From positions 380,001 through 444,000 of the forward strand of contig NC_022080.4 of the NCBI RefSeq assembly GCF_000445995.2: 64,000 nt of DNA, read 5' to 3'. Position numbers and translations under genes: made by a program. The stretch's first letter is position 1; each line of letters opens with the position of its first letter. Positions 25,315 to 33,834 of the stretch are shown here, in pieces. Under the pieces are notes generated by a model. The model saw only the letters and a program-made list of their open reading frames with translations, had not been told where the DNA came from and searched no databases. The DNA is from Geobacillus genomosp. 3. Lineage in GTDB: Bacteria; Bacillota; Bacilli; Bacillales; Anoxybacillaceae.

Positions 25315-27765
25315 ATGTCGAATAAGTTCGAATATCTTGTATACATAGTAGCATTTTTCTTGACAGCCGGTGCCGGTTGTATGTATGCCCATCGGGTGAC
25401 AAGGCGTTATGGAGCGTTGTCGCCATGGAGGGTGGCGCCGAAGCTGACCGTTGTGTTCACTATATTTTCGCTCTTTCTTTTTGGCGCCGGAATGGTTTAT
25501 ATCGATTACGCAGAGAAGCGCGAGCATGGTGAATACAAAGAAAGTGCCAAGCAAATCGCCGGCATGATCGCCGGCGATTTGGCCGCCATGGGACATGAGT
25601 GGCTTGACGAAAACGCGGACCGCCATCCCGCGTATCATACGATACTGACTGCGCTTGAGCGCTGGCAGCATCATGGCCGCATGACCGGTGTATATACGTT
25701 AAAAAGGAACGGGAGCGGCGAGCTATATTTTGTTGCCGCTCTAGCGGTCGATTCCCACCGGAACGGCCGCATCGACGGCAAAGCGGAACAACTTGTTCCG
25801 CCCGGAACGGTTTACCGCCATACTTCCCCCGAAATGGAGGAGGCTTTTCGCGGCCGATTTGTGATGGAGCGGCCAAGCATGGATGAGCGGGGGGGAAGCA
25901 TTCGCACTTTTATGCCGATCAGGAAGCTTGACGGGACTATAGATGCAATCGTTGGCGTTGAGTATGATGCGGGGATGTATGAGCAGCGCCTGCAAAAAGA
26001 ACGGCAAAAGGCAGCTGCAATAATAATGGCACTGTATTTCGTCATTGTCTTCATTTATTTGTTAGTGCTCTATCGACAAATGGAGCGAAACGCGCTTGCC
26101 GTCTATAAGAAAGCATTAACGGCGAACGAGGAACGGTTGCGCCGACTGGCGGAAATGACGACGGAAGGAATCGTCGTGTGTGCATCTAAGAAAATTGTCG
26201 AAGCAAATGAAGCGGCTTGCCGCCTGCTTGGCTATACGGCAAGTGAACTCGTGCACTTGCCGATCGATGATATAATGGTCGATGGATCGCTGAGACCGGG
26301 CCGTTCGGACAGCGGCCCGGAGCGGTTTGAAGTCGAGTTGCGGCGAAAGGATGGGACGGTGTTTCCGGCGGAAATCGTGCAGCGCCGTTACGATTATGAA
26401 GGACAAAAAGGAACGGTCATCGCCGTCCGCGACCTGACCGAGCGGAAGCAAAACGAGAGGCGGCTGCAATACATTGCCAGCCATGATGAACTGACTGGTC
26501 TCCCGAACAAAGAAGCGATGTATAAGCAGATTGAACAATGTCTCACCGACGCCAAACGGAATGGCCAAGAAGCGGTGGTTATGTTTTTAGAAGTGAGCGG
26601 CATTAAGACGATCAACGATTTTTACGGCTATGCCGTTGGAGATAAGGTGTTGCTCCATCTGGCGCGCGTTTGGAGAGAACAGGAAGGGATCGTGGTTGGA
26701 CGTTGGAGCGGGAACGAATTTATCGCCGTGCTGCCGGACGGCGCACATGAAAAAGCAGAGGAGGCAGCAAAGCGGCTGATTGAGGTCGCGGACGAACCGA
26801 TTGTCATCAACGGGTTGGAGCTGTATGTGACGGTAAACGTCGGCATCAGCGTCTATCCGAAAGACGGGGAAGACGTGAAAACGTTAATCCGCAAGGCGGA
26901 CATTGCCCGCTACGAGGCGCGGAACAAGGCGGCGAGCGATTTTCTCTTTTTCACTGAACCGATGGCCGGCCGATTGCATGAAAAGATGGCGATGGAGCGC
27001 GATTTGCGGCGCGCGCTTGAAAACGGGGAGTTTGAGCTTTATTACCAACCGCAAATTCAGCTGTATGACCGGAGCATCATCGGCATGGAAGCGCTCATCC
27101 GTTGGCGTCACCCGGAAAAAGGGATGGTTCCTCCATCATTGTTTATCCCGGTCGCTGAACAAACGGGGATGATTATTCCGATCAACGAATGGGTGATTCG
27201 CACCGCCTGCCGGCAAACGAAACAGTTGCTTGATCAGTTTCCGCATTTGTCCGTCTCGGTCAACTTATCGCCATACGAGTTTGAAAGCCGCCGGTTTGTT
27301 GACAAGCTCGCCCGCCTGCTCGCCGACACCGGGCTGCCGCCGCACCATTTAGATCTTGAAATTACGGAACGGATGACGATGGATACGGAGCGTGCGCTCG
27401 ATATTTTGTCAAAGTTGAAGGCACTCGGTGTGACAATCAGCATGGACGACTTCGGCACCGGCTATAGCTCGCTCAGCTACTTGACCGACTTGCCGATCGA
27501 CCGGTTGAAAATTGACCGCTCATTTGTCCAGCATATTCAAGGAAAAAAAGATGTCATCTTGCCGTCCATTATTCGTCTCGGGCATAATATAGGTGTCAAA
27601 GTGTTGGCCGAAGGGGTCGAAACGGAGACGGAAGCCGCCTATTTGCAAGGAAAACGGTGCGATGAGGCGCAAGGATACTACTTTTCCCCGCCGCTTCCGT
27701 ATGATGAGTTTGTCCACTTTTTGAAAGAGCAATATACGAGGCGGCAGGCACAGGAGTTGACATGA
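25315..27765 (+). CDS. Membrane sensor PAS-GGDEF-EAL protein (c-di-GMP turnover)
   Basis: 816 residues. Membrane segments at about 7-25 and 40-62, an extracellular sensor region at 63-235, a further membrane segment near 236-258, a PAS domain at 270-380, GGDEF at 385-540 and EAL at 555-810. The GGDEF signature is degenerate, reading SGNEF (465-469), so cyclase activity is doubtful. The EAL motif is intact (E592-A-L in GMEALIRW), as are NLSPYEFES, EITERMTMD, SMDDFGTGYSSL and LAEGVETETEA, so phosphodiesterase activity is likely. The degenerate GGDEF may bind GTP as an allosteric site, as in other proteins of this design. A DUF1992 gene follows at once. Confidence 0.92.
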   Translation: MSNKFEYLVYIVAFFLTAGAGCMYAHRVTRRYGALSPWRVAPKLTVVFTIFSLFLFGAGMVYIDYAEKREHGEYKESAKQIAGMIAGDLAAMGHEWLDENADRHPAYHTILTALERWQHHGRMTGVYTLKRNGSGELYFVAALAVDSHRNGRIDGKAEQLVPPGTVYRHTSPEMEEAFRGRFVMERPSMDERGGSIRTFMPIRKLDGTIDAIVGVEYDAGMYEQRLQKERQKAAAIIMALYFVIVFIYLLVLYRQMERNALAVYKKALTANEERLRRLAEMTTEGIVVCASKKIVEANEAACRLLGYTASELVHLPIDDIMVDGSLRPGRSDSGPERFEVELRRKDGTVFPAEIVQRRYDYEGQKGTVIAVRDLTERKQNERRLQYIASHDELTGLPNKEAMYKQIEQCLTDAKRNGQEAVVMFLEVSGIKTINDFYGYAVGDKVLLHLARVWREQEGIVVGRWSGNEFIAVLPDGAHEKAEEAAKRLIEVADEPIVINGLELYVTVNVGISVYPKDGEDVKTLIRKADIARYEARNKAASDFLFFTEPMAGRLHEKMAMERDLRRALENGEFELYYQPQIQLYDRSIIGMEALIRWRHPEKGMVPPSLFIPVAEQTGMIIPINEWVIRTACRQTKQLLDQFPHLSVSVNLSPYEFESRRFVDKLARLLADTGLPPHHLDLEITERMTMDTERALDILSKLKALGVTISMDDFGTGYSSLSYLTDLPIDRLKIDRSFVQHIQGKKDVILPSIIRLGHNIGVKVLAEGVETETEAAYLQGKRCDEAQGYYFSPPLPYDEFVHFLKEQYTRRQAQELT

Positions 27766-27766
27766 A

Positions 27767-28138
27767 ATGGACGGATTTTGGCGCATCGCCGAGGAGAAAA
27801 TCCGCGAAGCAATGAAAAACGGCGAGTTTGACCATTTGCCCGGTTTCGGCAAACCGCTTGAGCTTGAGGACATCTCCCATATCCCGGAAGAGTTGCGGCT
27901 CGGGTATTTGCTGCTGAAAAACGCCGGGTACGTGACCGAGGAAACCGAACTGCGCAAAGAGCTGATGACGCTCGAAGATTTGTTGCGCTGTTGTGAGGAT
28001 GACGAGAAAAAGCAGGAACTTACGAAAAAATGGACGGAAAAACAGCTTCGCTTTGCTGAATTAATGAAAAAGCGCCAACAGACAAACTCGAAGGCGCTGC
28101 GCGACTATGGGCGGCGCATTGAGGAAAAATTCCGCTAA
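27767..28138 (+). CDS. DUF1992 (DnaJ-C28-like) protein
   Basis: 123 residues. The motif MDGFWRIAEEKIREAMKNGE followed by FDHLPGFGKPLELED is the hallmark of the DUF1992 domain, also found in human DNAJC28. It is a soluble, charged helical protein of unknown function. It begins two bases after the GGDEF-EAL stop and is probably co-transcribed with it, but family members occur in many contexts, so no functional link is implied. Confidence 0.85.
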   Translation: MDGFWRIAEEKIREAMKNGEFDHLPGFGKPLELEDISHIPEELRLGYLLLKNAGYVTEETELRKELMTLEDLLRCCEDDEKKQELTKKWTEKQLRFAELMKKRQQTNSKALRDYGRRIEEKFR

Positions 28139-28158
28139 ACGGTTTCTTCCGATAACAA

Positions 28159-28197
28159 TAAGGGGACTCGGTTTTTTGCGAGCCCCTTATTTTTTAT
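28159..28197 (+). terminator. Terminator after the DUF1992 gene
   Basis: AAGGGGACTCG-gttttttg-CGAGCCCCTT followed by ATTTTTT. Confidence 0.85.
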
Positions 28198-28341
28198 GCA
28201 AGGATATTCAAAAAACGGGGAAAATAGGGAAGGAGTCAATGGTTGGAAAGGAGGAGGCGCGAAGAAGAGCAAAAGCAATGATTGGTCCCAGCTGCCTAGC
28301 CGTTGATGATCGTGAGCGAAATGAAAAGAAGAGGAGTGAAG

Positions 28342-28908
28342 ATGGTGAAAAAAGTATGGGTTGCCTTTTTTGCCTCACTCGTGCTGGCGATGCCGTCATG
28401 GGTGGCTGCCGGTCATCATGAAGCCGTTGATGTTCATTTGCCGATCGGCCATATGTGGAAGCATGACGGGCTGGACGAACAAAAGTGGATGGAGATGGTT
28501 CAAACTTATACGCCTGAACAGGCAGATGAATGGAAAAAAGTGCTCGATGAGCGGAAAGCGTTGCGTCAGCAGCTGAACGACGAGAACGTGAAACAGGCCA
28601 TCAAAGAAAAGTGTAAAAAGATGAAAAAAGAGCGCGAAGCGGCGCTTGACCGGCTCATCGATCAGCTGGCCAATAAAAAAATCACGAAGGAACAGTTTAA
28701 ACAGGAGTTGAAACAGTTACATAAAAAGAAACGGTGGATGACGAAAGAAGAAAAACAACAGCTTCATCAGCTTCATGAACAAACGAGACAGGCGATGGAG
28801 AACAACGATCAGGAGGCGATGAAAAAGCTGCTTCCGCAATGGCTTGAGCATATGAAAAAGAAAAACGAACGATTGTCCCAATGGCTTCAAGAAGTGAAAC
28901 AAGGGTGA
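28342..28908 (+). CDS. Secreted charged helical protein of unknown function
   Basis: 188 residues. A signal peptide (MVKKVWVAFFASLVLAMPSW, cleavage near VAAGHH) precedes a very charged, Lys/Glu/Gln-rich helical body with repeated KK, ELKQLHKKKR and LHQLHEQT patterns likely to form coiled coils. I recognise no enzymatic domain. The ATG at 28342 has GAGGAG upstream. It stands alone between two terminators. The composition recalls small periplasmic-type CpxP/Spy-like helical chaperones, but no signature motif is seen. Confidence 0.75.
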   Translation: MVKKVWVAFFASLVLAMPSWVAAGHHEAVDVHLPIGHMWKHDGLDEQKWMEMVQTYTPEQADEWKKVLDERKALRQQLNDENVKQAIKEKCKKMKKEREAALDRLIDQLANKKITKEQFKQELKQLHKKKRWMTKEEKQQLHQLHEQTRQAMENNDQEAMKKLLPQWLEHMKKKNERLSQWLQEVKQG

Positions 28909-28921
28909 TATAATCAAGGAA

Positions 28922-28953
28922 AAAGCCGTGTCCGATGCACGGCTTCTTTTTTT
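28922..28953 (+). terminator. Terminator after the secreted helical protein
   Basis: AAGCCGTG-tccgatg-CACGGCTT followed by CTTTTTTT. Confidence 0.85.
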
Positions 28954-29076
28954 ACCTTTTGGCTGGGAACGCCTTTTGTTTGCCAGCCAAGGCAGGCAGT
29001 CGGGCAAGATCGCGCCTGTTTGTGCGCAGAAAACGATTCAGTCTGCCTGATGATGATGGAATGGGAGGGTTGCGCC

Positions 29077-29742
29077 GTGGGATATCCGGTTATTCTTCAT
29101 TTGCGCGGCCGCCGCGCGGTCGTCATTGGCGGCGGCCAAGTGGCGGCGCGGAAAGTTTACGGCTTGCTCGAAGCGGAAGCGGACGTTGTGGTGGTCGCCC
29201 CGGAGGCGGTGCCGGACATTGAAGCGCTCGCGGCCAAAGGAGAGATCGTTTGGCGTCAGAAGACGTTTGCTGAAGACGACTTGGCAGGAGCGTTTCTTGT
29301 CATCGCGGCGACAAACGACCGGAATGTGAACGAAGCGGTGGCGCAGGCAGCGGGATCAGGCCAGCTGTTGAATATCGTCGATGACCCGAAACGGTGCGAT
29401 TTTCACGTTCCGGCTGTCGTCCGCCGCGGCCCGCTGACGATTGCCGTATCGACCGGAGGGGCGAGCCCGACGGTGGCTCGCCGCATCCGGAGCGAGCTTG
29501 AGAAGCAATACGGAGACGAGTATGGGACGTATCTTCAGTTTTTGCAGAAGGCCCGCGATGTCATTTTGCGTGAGGTGGCGGACGATGCCGCACGAAAGCG
29601 GCTGTTTCGGGCGCTCGCGGCCGACGAATTCCGGCAAAACGGCCGTTGGGATGAGAAGTTCGCTCACCTGTTGACGAAAGAAAAAGAACGAAACCGGGAA
29701 AGAAGGGATGGGAATGATGAGGATTTCGATGTACATTGTTGA
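29077..29742 (+). CDS. sirC: Precorrin-2 dehydrogenase for siroheme synthesis
   Basis: 221 residues. N-terminal NAD-binding domain GRRAVVIGGGQVAARK, then FLVIAATNDRNVNEAV and the conserved RRGPLTIAVSTGGASPTVARRIR. It oxidises precorrin-2 to sirohydrochlorin, the middle step to siroheme needed by sulfite reductase. In B. subtilis the homolog ylnF sits at the end of the cysH operon with sumT and sirB; here those genes are at 33078-34611 on the other strand, so sirC is relocated. The GTG at 29077 has GGGAGGG seven bases upstream. It overlaps the PhzF gene by 26 bp. Confidence 0.9.
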   Translation: MGYPVILHLRGRRAVVIGGGQVAARKVYGLLEAEADVVVVAPEAVPDIEALAAKGEIVWRQKTFAEDDLAGAFLVIAATNDRNVNEAVAQAAGSGQLLNIVDDPKRCDFHVPAVVRRGPLTIAVSTGGASPTVARRIRSELEKQYGDEYGTYLQFLQKARDVILREVADDAARKRLFRALAADEFRQNGRWDEKFAHLLTKEKERNRERRDGNDEDFDVHC

Positions 29743-30532
29743 TGCGTTCACTGACCGGCTATTTGCCGGCAACCCGGCGGCTGTCTGTCTGCTGCCGCAT
29801 CCGGCTCGTGATGAGTGGATGCAGCGTGTTGCCGCAGAAATGAATTTGTCCGAGACGGCCTTTGTAGTTTCGCACGAGGGCGGTTACCGCCTGCGCTGGT
29901 TCACGCCCAAAGCCGAAGTCGATTTATGCGGGCATGCGACATTGGCGAGCGCCCATGTGCTGTGGGAACGGGGGGAGTGCCGCGCGAATGAAGCGATCGC
30001 CTTTTTCACAAACAGCGGGGTGTTGACGGCTGTCAACAACGATGGCTGGATTCGGCTTGATTTTCCGAATGAAGCGCCAATGTTGGACGAGTCGCCCCCT
30101 GCTGAGCTCACCGACGCCTTGGCGGTAAAGCCGCTGTTTATCGGGCGAAACCGGTTTGACTATTTAGTGGAAGTTGATTCGGAACGAATCGTGCATGAGC
30201 TGCAGCCGGATTTTCACTTGCTTCAACAAGTGGATGCCCGCGGTGTGATCGTAACAAGTCGCTCGATGACGGAAGGAGTGGACTTTGTGTCGCGGGCTTT
30301 TTTTCCAGCCATTGGCGTGCCGGAAGACCCGGTCACCGGCTCGGCGCACTGCTGCCTTGGGCCGTATTGGGCGGACCGATTCGGAAAAACGACGCTGGTG
30401 GGCCATCAAGTTTCATCCCGCGGCGGTATTGTGCGGGTGACGATGGCGGGGGAGAGGGTGCATCTTGAAGGAAAAGCGGTCACTGTGCTGAAGGGGAATT
30501 GGCCGAAGAAGCGAACGTTTGGCTATAGATGA
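29717..30532 (+). CDS. PhzF-family isomerase/epimerase-like protein
   Basis: 271 residues with the duplicated PhzF fold. The N-terminus MRISMYIVDAFTDRLFAGNP is typical; the catalytic Glu46 is in NLSETAFV, followed by LRWFTPKAEVDLCGHATLA and in the second half EDPVTGSAHCCLGPYW. Family members catalyse proton shifts or isomerisations; PhzF itself acts in phenazine synthesis, which is not indicated here. Most Bacillus homologs are of unknown substrate. The start overlaps the sirC end; AGAAGGGA lies nine bases upstream. Confidence 0.88.
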   Translation: MRISMYIVDAFTDRLFAGNPAAVCLLPHPARDEWMQRVAAEMNLSETAFVVSHEGGYRLRWFTPKAEVDLCGHATLASAHVLWERGECRANEAIAFFTNSGVLTAVNNDGWIRLDFPNEAPMLDESPPAELTDALAVKPLFIGRNRFDYLVEVDSERIVHELQPDFHLLQQVDARGVIVTSRSMTEGVDFVSRAFFPAIGVPEDPVTGSAHCCLGPYWADRFGKTTLVGHQVSSRGGIVRVTMAGERVHLEGKAVTVLKGNWPKKRTFGYR

Positions 30533-30654
30533 AGATAGCAGCTGCTTGGCCGAGCGGCGATGTTTGCGTGTGTTGGAACAATGGAATTGTGCTCAATAAG
30601 AAAATAGGGGGCCAGAATGAAATTCCTCCCCCGTTCAAATCGGTGTCCGACCGG

Positions 30655-31308
30655 CTAATCATCCCACCGATACGTCCAAAACCGCTCTGTTTTCAGCCAA
30701 GCAAGCGCATCGCCGCGCTTGGAGGCCGCCTGCATCAGCCCCTCGGTTTGTGAACGGTGGGCGCGGATGGCGGCCAGCTTCGTCTCGATCACCGGGCTGA
30801 CATCGCGGATGACGTCTGGTTGACCAAGATCTTGTTCGCAGTTTTTCGCAAAGGCCACACAATGGACGGTCGGCCGCTCGTTTTTTGGCCGGCGTTTTAG
30901 GGCGCGGATGACCGCAGCGCCGCATGCATCATGGTCAGGGTGAACGCTGTAGCCGGGGTAAAACGTAATGACGAGCGACGGGTTCGTTTCCGCCACGATG
31001 GCGGCAATCCGGTCAGCAAGCTCGTTTTCATCTTCAAATTCGACCGTTTTATCGCGATATCCAAGCAAGCGCAAATCACGAATGCCGAGAACGCGGCACG
31101 CTTCTTCCAGCTCCTGCTTGCGGATGAGCGGAAGCGTTTCACGGTTGGCAAACGGGGGCACGCCCATATTTCGCCCCATTTCGCCAAGCGTCAGGCAGGC
31201 GTACGTCACCGGTGTGCCGATTTGCACATGCTGGGCAATGGTGCCCGAAACGCCAAACGCCTCATCATCCGGGTGGGGAAACACAACAAGTACGTGTCGT
31301 TCCTTCAT
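30655..31308 (-). CDS. bshB2: Bacillithiol deacetylase BshB2
   Basis: 217 residues, LmbE/PIG-L Zn-dependent deacetylase fold. The metal motif H12-P-D-D-E is in VVFPHPDDEAFG and the later ligand motif is YPGYSVHPDHDACG. BshB2 (YojG) removes the acetyl group from GlcNAc-malate in bacillithiol synthesis, usually as a backup of BshB1. The identification is supported by the YojF gene just upstream on the same strand, the B. subtilis yojG-yojF arrangement. Confidence 0.88.
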   Translation of the reverse strand: MKERHVLVVFPHPDDEAFGVSGTIAQHVQIGTPVTYACLTLGEMGRNMGVPPFANRETLPLIRKQELEEACRVLGIRDLRLLGYRDKTVEFEDENELADRIAAIVAETNPSLVITFYPGYSVHPDHDACGAAVIRALKRRPKNERPTVHCVAFAKNCEQDLGQPDVIRDVSPVIETKLAAIRAHRSQTEGLMQAASKRGDALAWLKTERFWTYRWDD

Positions 31309-31321
31309 CGCAAGCCCCTCC

Positions 31322-31669
31322 TTATGCGAACGGCGTGTCGCTCAGCTCAAGGGCGACAGCCAGTTTCCCTTCGTAATCGTGTCCGGCCAACAACAACTGC
31401 CCTTCGTTCGTCCATTCCCAATGGGTGAGTCCTTCGGCGTACACCCAGCCGCTTTGAAGCTTCAGCCCGACGCGATACGGCCCTGGGCCGGTGATTTTGC
31501 CGCGGGTGAAGCGGATGCGGGCGTTGCGGATGTAAGCGCCGGCGGAAAAAAATCGTTCGTTATGATGAGAGGCGTACGCCCCGTTCGTCGTTTCTAAATG
31601 GATGTATACGTCGCGATTGGTGAAGCGGTCCAGCGCCTCTTGAACAGCGGCGGCGTCAATCGGCTGCAC
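31322..31669 (-). CDS. yojF: YojF-family (DUF1806) protein
   Basis: 115 residues, matching YojF length: DAAAVQEALDRFTNRDVYIHLE..., then ITGPGPYRVGLKLQSGWVYAEGLTHWEW. A small beta-rich soluble protein of unknown function found next to bshB2, so a link to bacillithiol is inferred from neighbourhood. The GTG at 31669 follows a strong AAAGGAGGG, so upstream in-frame codons to 31768 are unlikely to be used. It is 13 bp before bshB2 in the same operon. Confidence 0.82.
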   Translation of the reverse strand: MQPIDAAAVQEALDRFTNRDVYIHLETTNGAYASHHNERFFSAGAYIRNARIRFTRGKITGPGPYRVGLKLQSGWVYAEGLTHWEWTNEGQLLLAGHDYEGKLAVALELSDTPFA

Positions 31670-31832
31670 GCGGGGTCCCTCCTTTAGCTGTTTTCTATAT
31701 ATTGTACATGACCAAGGCATAGGAACGGAAATATTTCGTCTTTCATTGTATAATGAAGACGAACACATCTTGGACTCATCCGCACCTTAGAGGCGTTGAA
31801 CAACGATTCAGCGAAAGGAAAGGTGAGGAGAA

Positions 31833-32603
31833 ATGGGGTTTCAAGGCAATGGTGTCACGATGCTCAATTTTGACGGCACTCACCGGCCGCAAAAGCGATT
31901 GTTCCGTTTTCCGCACGAATGGATCGATATGTCGGATGTGCCGGAGACGAATTTGTATTGCAGCGAGGCAGCTCTTGCGGAAATTGAACGGCGGCTGGGC
32001 CGTCGGCGGCTGCGCGGGGCGGTTTTAATCGGGAACGGCAACTTCCATTATGTGAGCTATTTGCTCGTAAAGGAGATAAAAGAGCCGTTTACGCTCGTCT
32101 TGTTTGACCACCATACGGATGCCGAAGGAGGGAGCGACCGCCTCATTTCATGCGGCTCGTGGGTGGCTTACACACTCGGACATCCGCAGCTGCAAAAAGT
32201 CGTTATTGTCGGCCCGTCACTTTCTCCAAGTCATCTCCGTTTATCTCCAAAAATTACAGTTCTTCCTTTCGATAATCACGATGAATGGCCGAAGGCGCTT
32301 TTGGACGTCATTCCGACCGGAAGCGTCTATATCAGCATTGATAAAGATGCGCTTCGCCGTGAAGACGCTGTGACGAACTGGGACCAAGGGGTGATGCCGC
32401 TTTCCCGGCTGCTCGCTTGTTTGCGCCTTCTACTATTCTATAAAAAAGTGCTCGGCGTGGACATATGCGGGGAATATCCGCAGGCCGCTGTCGATGTATT
32501 CCATCCATTTTGCCGTGAAGCGCAGCAAAAAAATGAGCGCGCAAATACGGCCATTTTGGAGACGTGTTTTCAATATGCGGCGCCGCATTTGCGGCCGGCT
32601 TAA
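31833..32603 (+). CDS. Arginase/agmatinase-fold protein of unknown substrate
   Basis: 256 residues. It shows a reduced ureohydrolase pattern: GNGNFHYVS (near 72, in place of GGDHS), FDHHTDAEGG at 91-100 in place of DAHxD, and VYISIDKDALR with the SxDxD motif. Arginase-family enzymes use two Mn ions to hydrolyse guanidino groups. The motifs are altered, so the substrate may differ or the enzyme may be weak. It could be considered as a stand-in for formiminoglutamase HutG, but nothing links it to hut. The ATG has GGTGAGGAG upstream. It stands alone. Confidence 0.7.
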   Translation: MGFQGNGVTMLNFDGTHRPQKRLFRFPHEWIDMSDVPETNLYCSEAALAEIERRLGRRRLRGAVLIGNGNFHYVSYLLVKEIKEPFTLVLFDHHTDAEGGSDRLISCGSWVAYTLGHPQLQKVVIVGPSLSPSHLRLSPKITVLPFDNHDEWPKALLDVIPTGSVYISIDKDALRREDAVTNWDQGVMPLSRLLACLRLLLFYKKVLGVDICGEYPQAAVDVFHPFCREAQQKNERANTAILETCFQYAAPHLRPA

Positions 32604-32723
32604 GCAAACGGACAGCTGTCCCGCTTTTTCCTCGGGTGAAAAGGAGCGGAGGAAGCGCTTGCTGGCAGACGGAAAGCGGCCGTACTGAGAACCCGCTTAG
32701 GCTGACTGCTAGTGGCGCGTCGG

Positions 32724-33011
32724 TCAAACGCCATTTCCGTACATAATGCGGAATTTTGTTTCGTCAGGGCGGACGGGGCGCGGCTCGACGTGCATGTGGG
32801 AAACTTTGGCAAACATCGTGCCGGCTTCAATCGTATCCAAAAACAGTTGGAGCGCGCTTTCATGCCCTTGGGCTTCCATTTCCACTGTTCCGTCATCATT
32901 GTTTTTCACCCAGCCGGTCAGCTGGCGTTTGAGCGCCTCGTGTTGGACGAAATAGCGAAACCCGACGCCTTGCACGCGCCCTTCGACCATGACATGAACC
33001 CGCTTCATCAT
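32724..33011 (-). CDS. acyP: Acylphosphatase
   Basis: 95 residues. The signature GRVQGVGFRYFVQ carries the catalytic Arg, and GWVKNNDDGTVEMEAQG carries the catalytic Asn. It hydrolyses acyl phosphates such as acetyl phosphate or carbamoyl phosphate. The start at 33011 has GAAGGAGGGC upstream; the next Met is equally possible. It is separated from sirB by a terminator reading on both strands. Confidence 0.93.
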   Translation of the reverse strand: MMKRVHVMVEGRVQGVGFRYFVQHEALKRQLTGWVKNNDDGTVEMEAQGHESALQLFLDTIEAGTMFAKVSHMHVEPRPVRPDETKFRIMYGNGV

Positions 33012-33056
33012 GATGAAGCCCTCCTTCACTGCGGTCGCTTCGCTTCCATCATACCA

Positions 33057-33092
33057 TGAAAAAAGGAGCTTGTCTGCTCAAGCTCCTTTTTT
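33057..33092. terminator. Bidirectional terminator of the cysH operon
   Basis: AAAAAAGGAGCTTG-tctgct-CAAGCTCCTTTTTT, a perfect stem overlapping the sirB stop codon. Confidence 0.9.
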
Positions 33093-33824
33093 CGCTGCCG
33101 ACAGCGACTGCACTTGTTGTTGAATGAGCGTTACAAGCCGCGGATGATACCCTAAATATGAGCATAAATGCCACTGCTGATGGGAAACAGGCAGCGTCCG
33201 CAGCTTTCGTTCGACCGTTTTCATTAAGAGGCCGGTAAACAGCAAATACGGGACGACAAACACGTGCCGGTATCCGGATGCGCTCGCCCGTTCGAGCCCT
33301 TCGTCAAGCGTCGGGTGGATGGCGGCGAGAAAGCAAACATCCACGTGCGGCGCGTTCGTTTTTTCTTGCAAGCGCCGGGCGATGGCGGCGATGTCGCGCT
33401 TCGTATCCGGATCGCTGCTGCCGCGGCCGATCAGAAGGACCATGGATTCGCGATCAAGCGGCGCCGGCTGCTCGCCGATGCGGTCGATGATGATGTCGAT
33501 CATCGTCTCATGGACGCCAAACGGCGCCCCGCAGACGATCTCCAAAGACGGATGGCGCCGTTTCGCCGCTTCAAGCGCAGCCGGAATGTCGTATTTGGCA
33601 TGGCCGGCGGATAGAAGCAGCAACGGGATGACAATCACACGAGTAGCCCCTTGGGTGACACAGAGATCAACACCGGTCACAATATCCGGCTCGGTCAGCT
33701 CAACGAAGCACAGCTCTTGAATCGGGATGTCGATCGCCGCCTTGCATTGTTCAACGAAGCGGACCGCTTCTTGGTGCGCAGCCGGAACCCGGCTGCCATG
33801 GCCGACATACAAAACAGCTTCCAT
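33078..33824 (-). CDS. sirB: Sirohydrochlorin ferrochelatase
   Basis: 248 residues of the CbiX/SirB family: N-terminal YVGHGSRVPAAHQEAV with the metal-site His, and LLSAGHAKYDIPAAL with the second His. Two homologous halves are present. SirB inserts Fe2+ into sirohydrochlorin to complete siroheme. It follows sumT by 10 bp; GAGG lies eight bases ahead of the ATG at 33824, so an earlier in-frame start at 33914 inside sumT is not supported. Confidence 0.9.
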   Translation of the reverse strand: MEAVLYVGHGSRVPAAHQEAVRFVEQCKAAIDIPIQELCFVELTEPDIVTGVDLCVTQGATRVIVIPLLLLSAGHAKYDIPAALEAAKRRHPSLEIVCGAPFGVHETMIDIIIDRIGEQPAPLDRESMVLLIGRGSSDPDTKRDIAAIARRLQEKTNAPHVDVCFLAAIHPTLDEGLERASASGYRHVFVVPYLLFTGLLMKTVERKLRTLPVSHQQWHLCSYLGYHPRLVTLIQQQVQSLSAAKKGA

Positions 33825-33834
33825 CGCCATTGCC

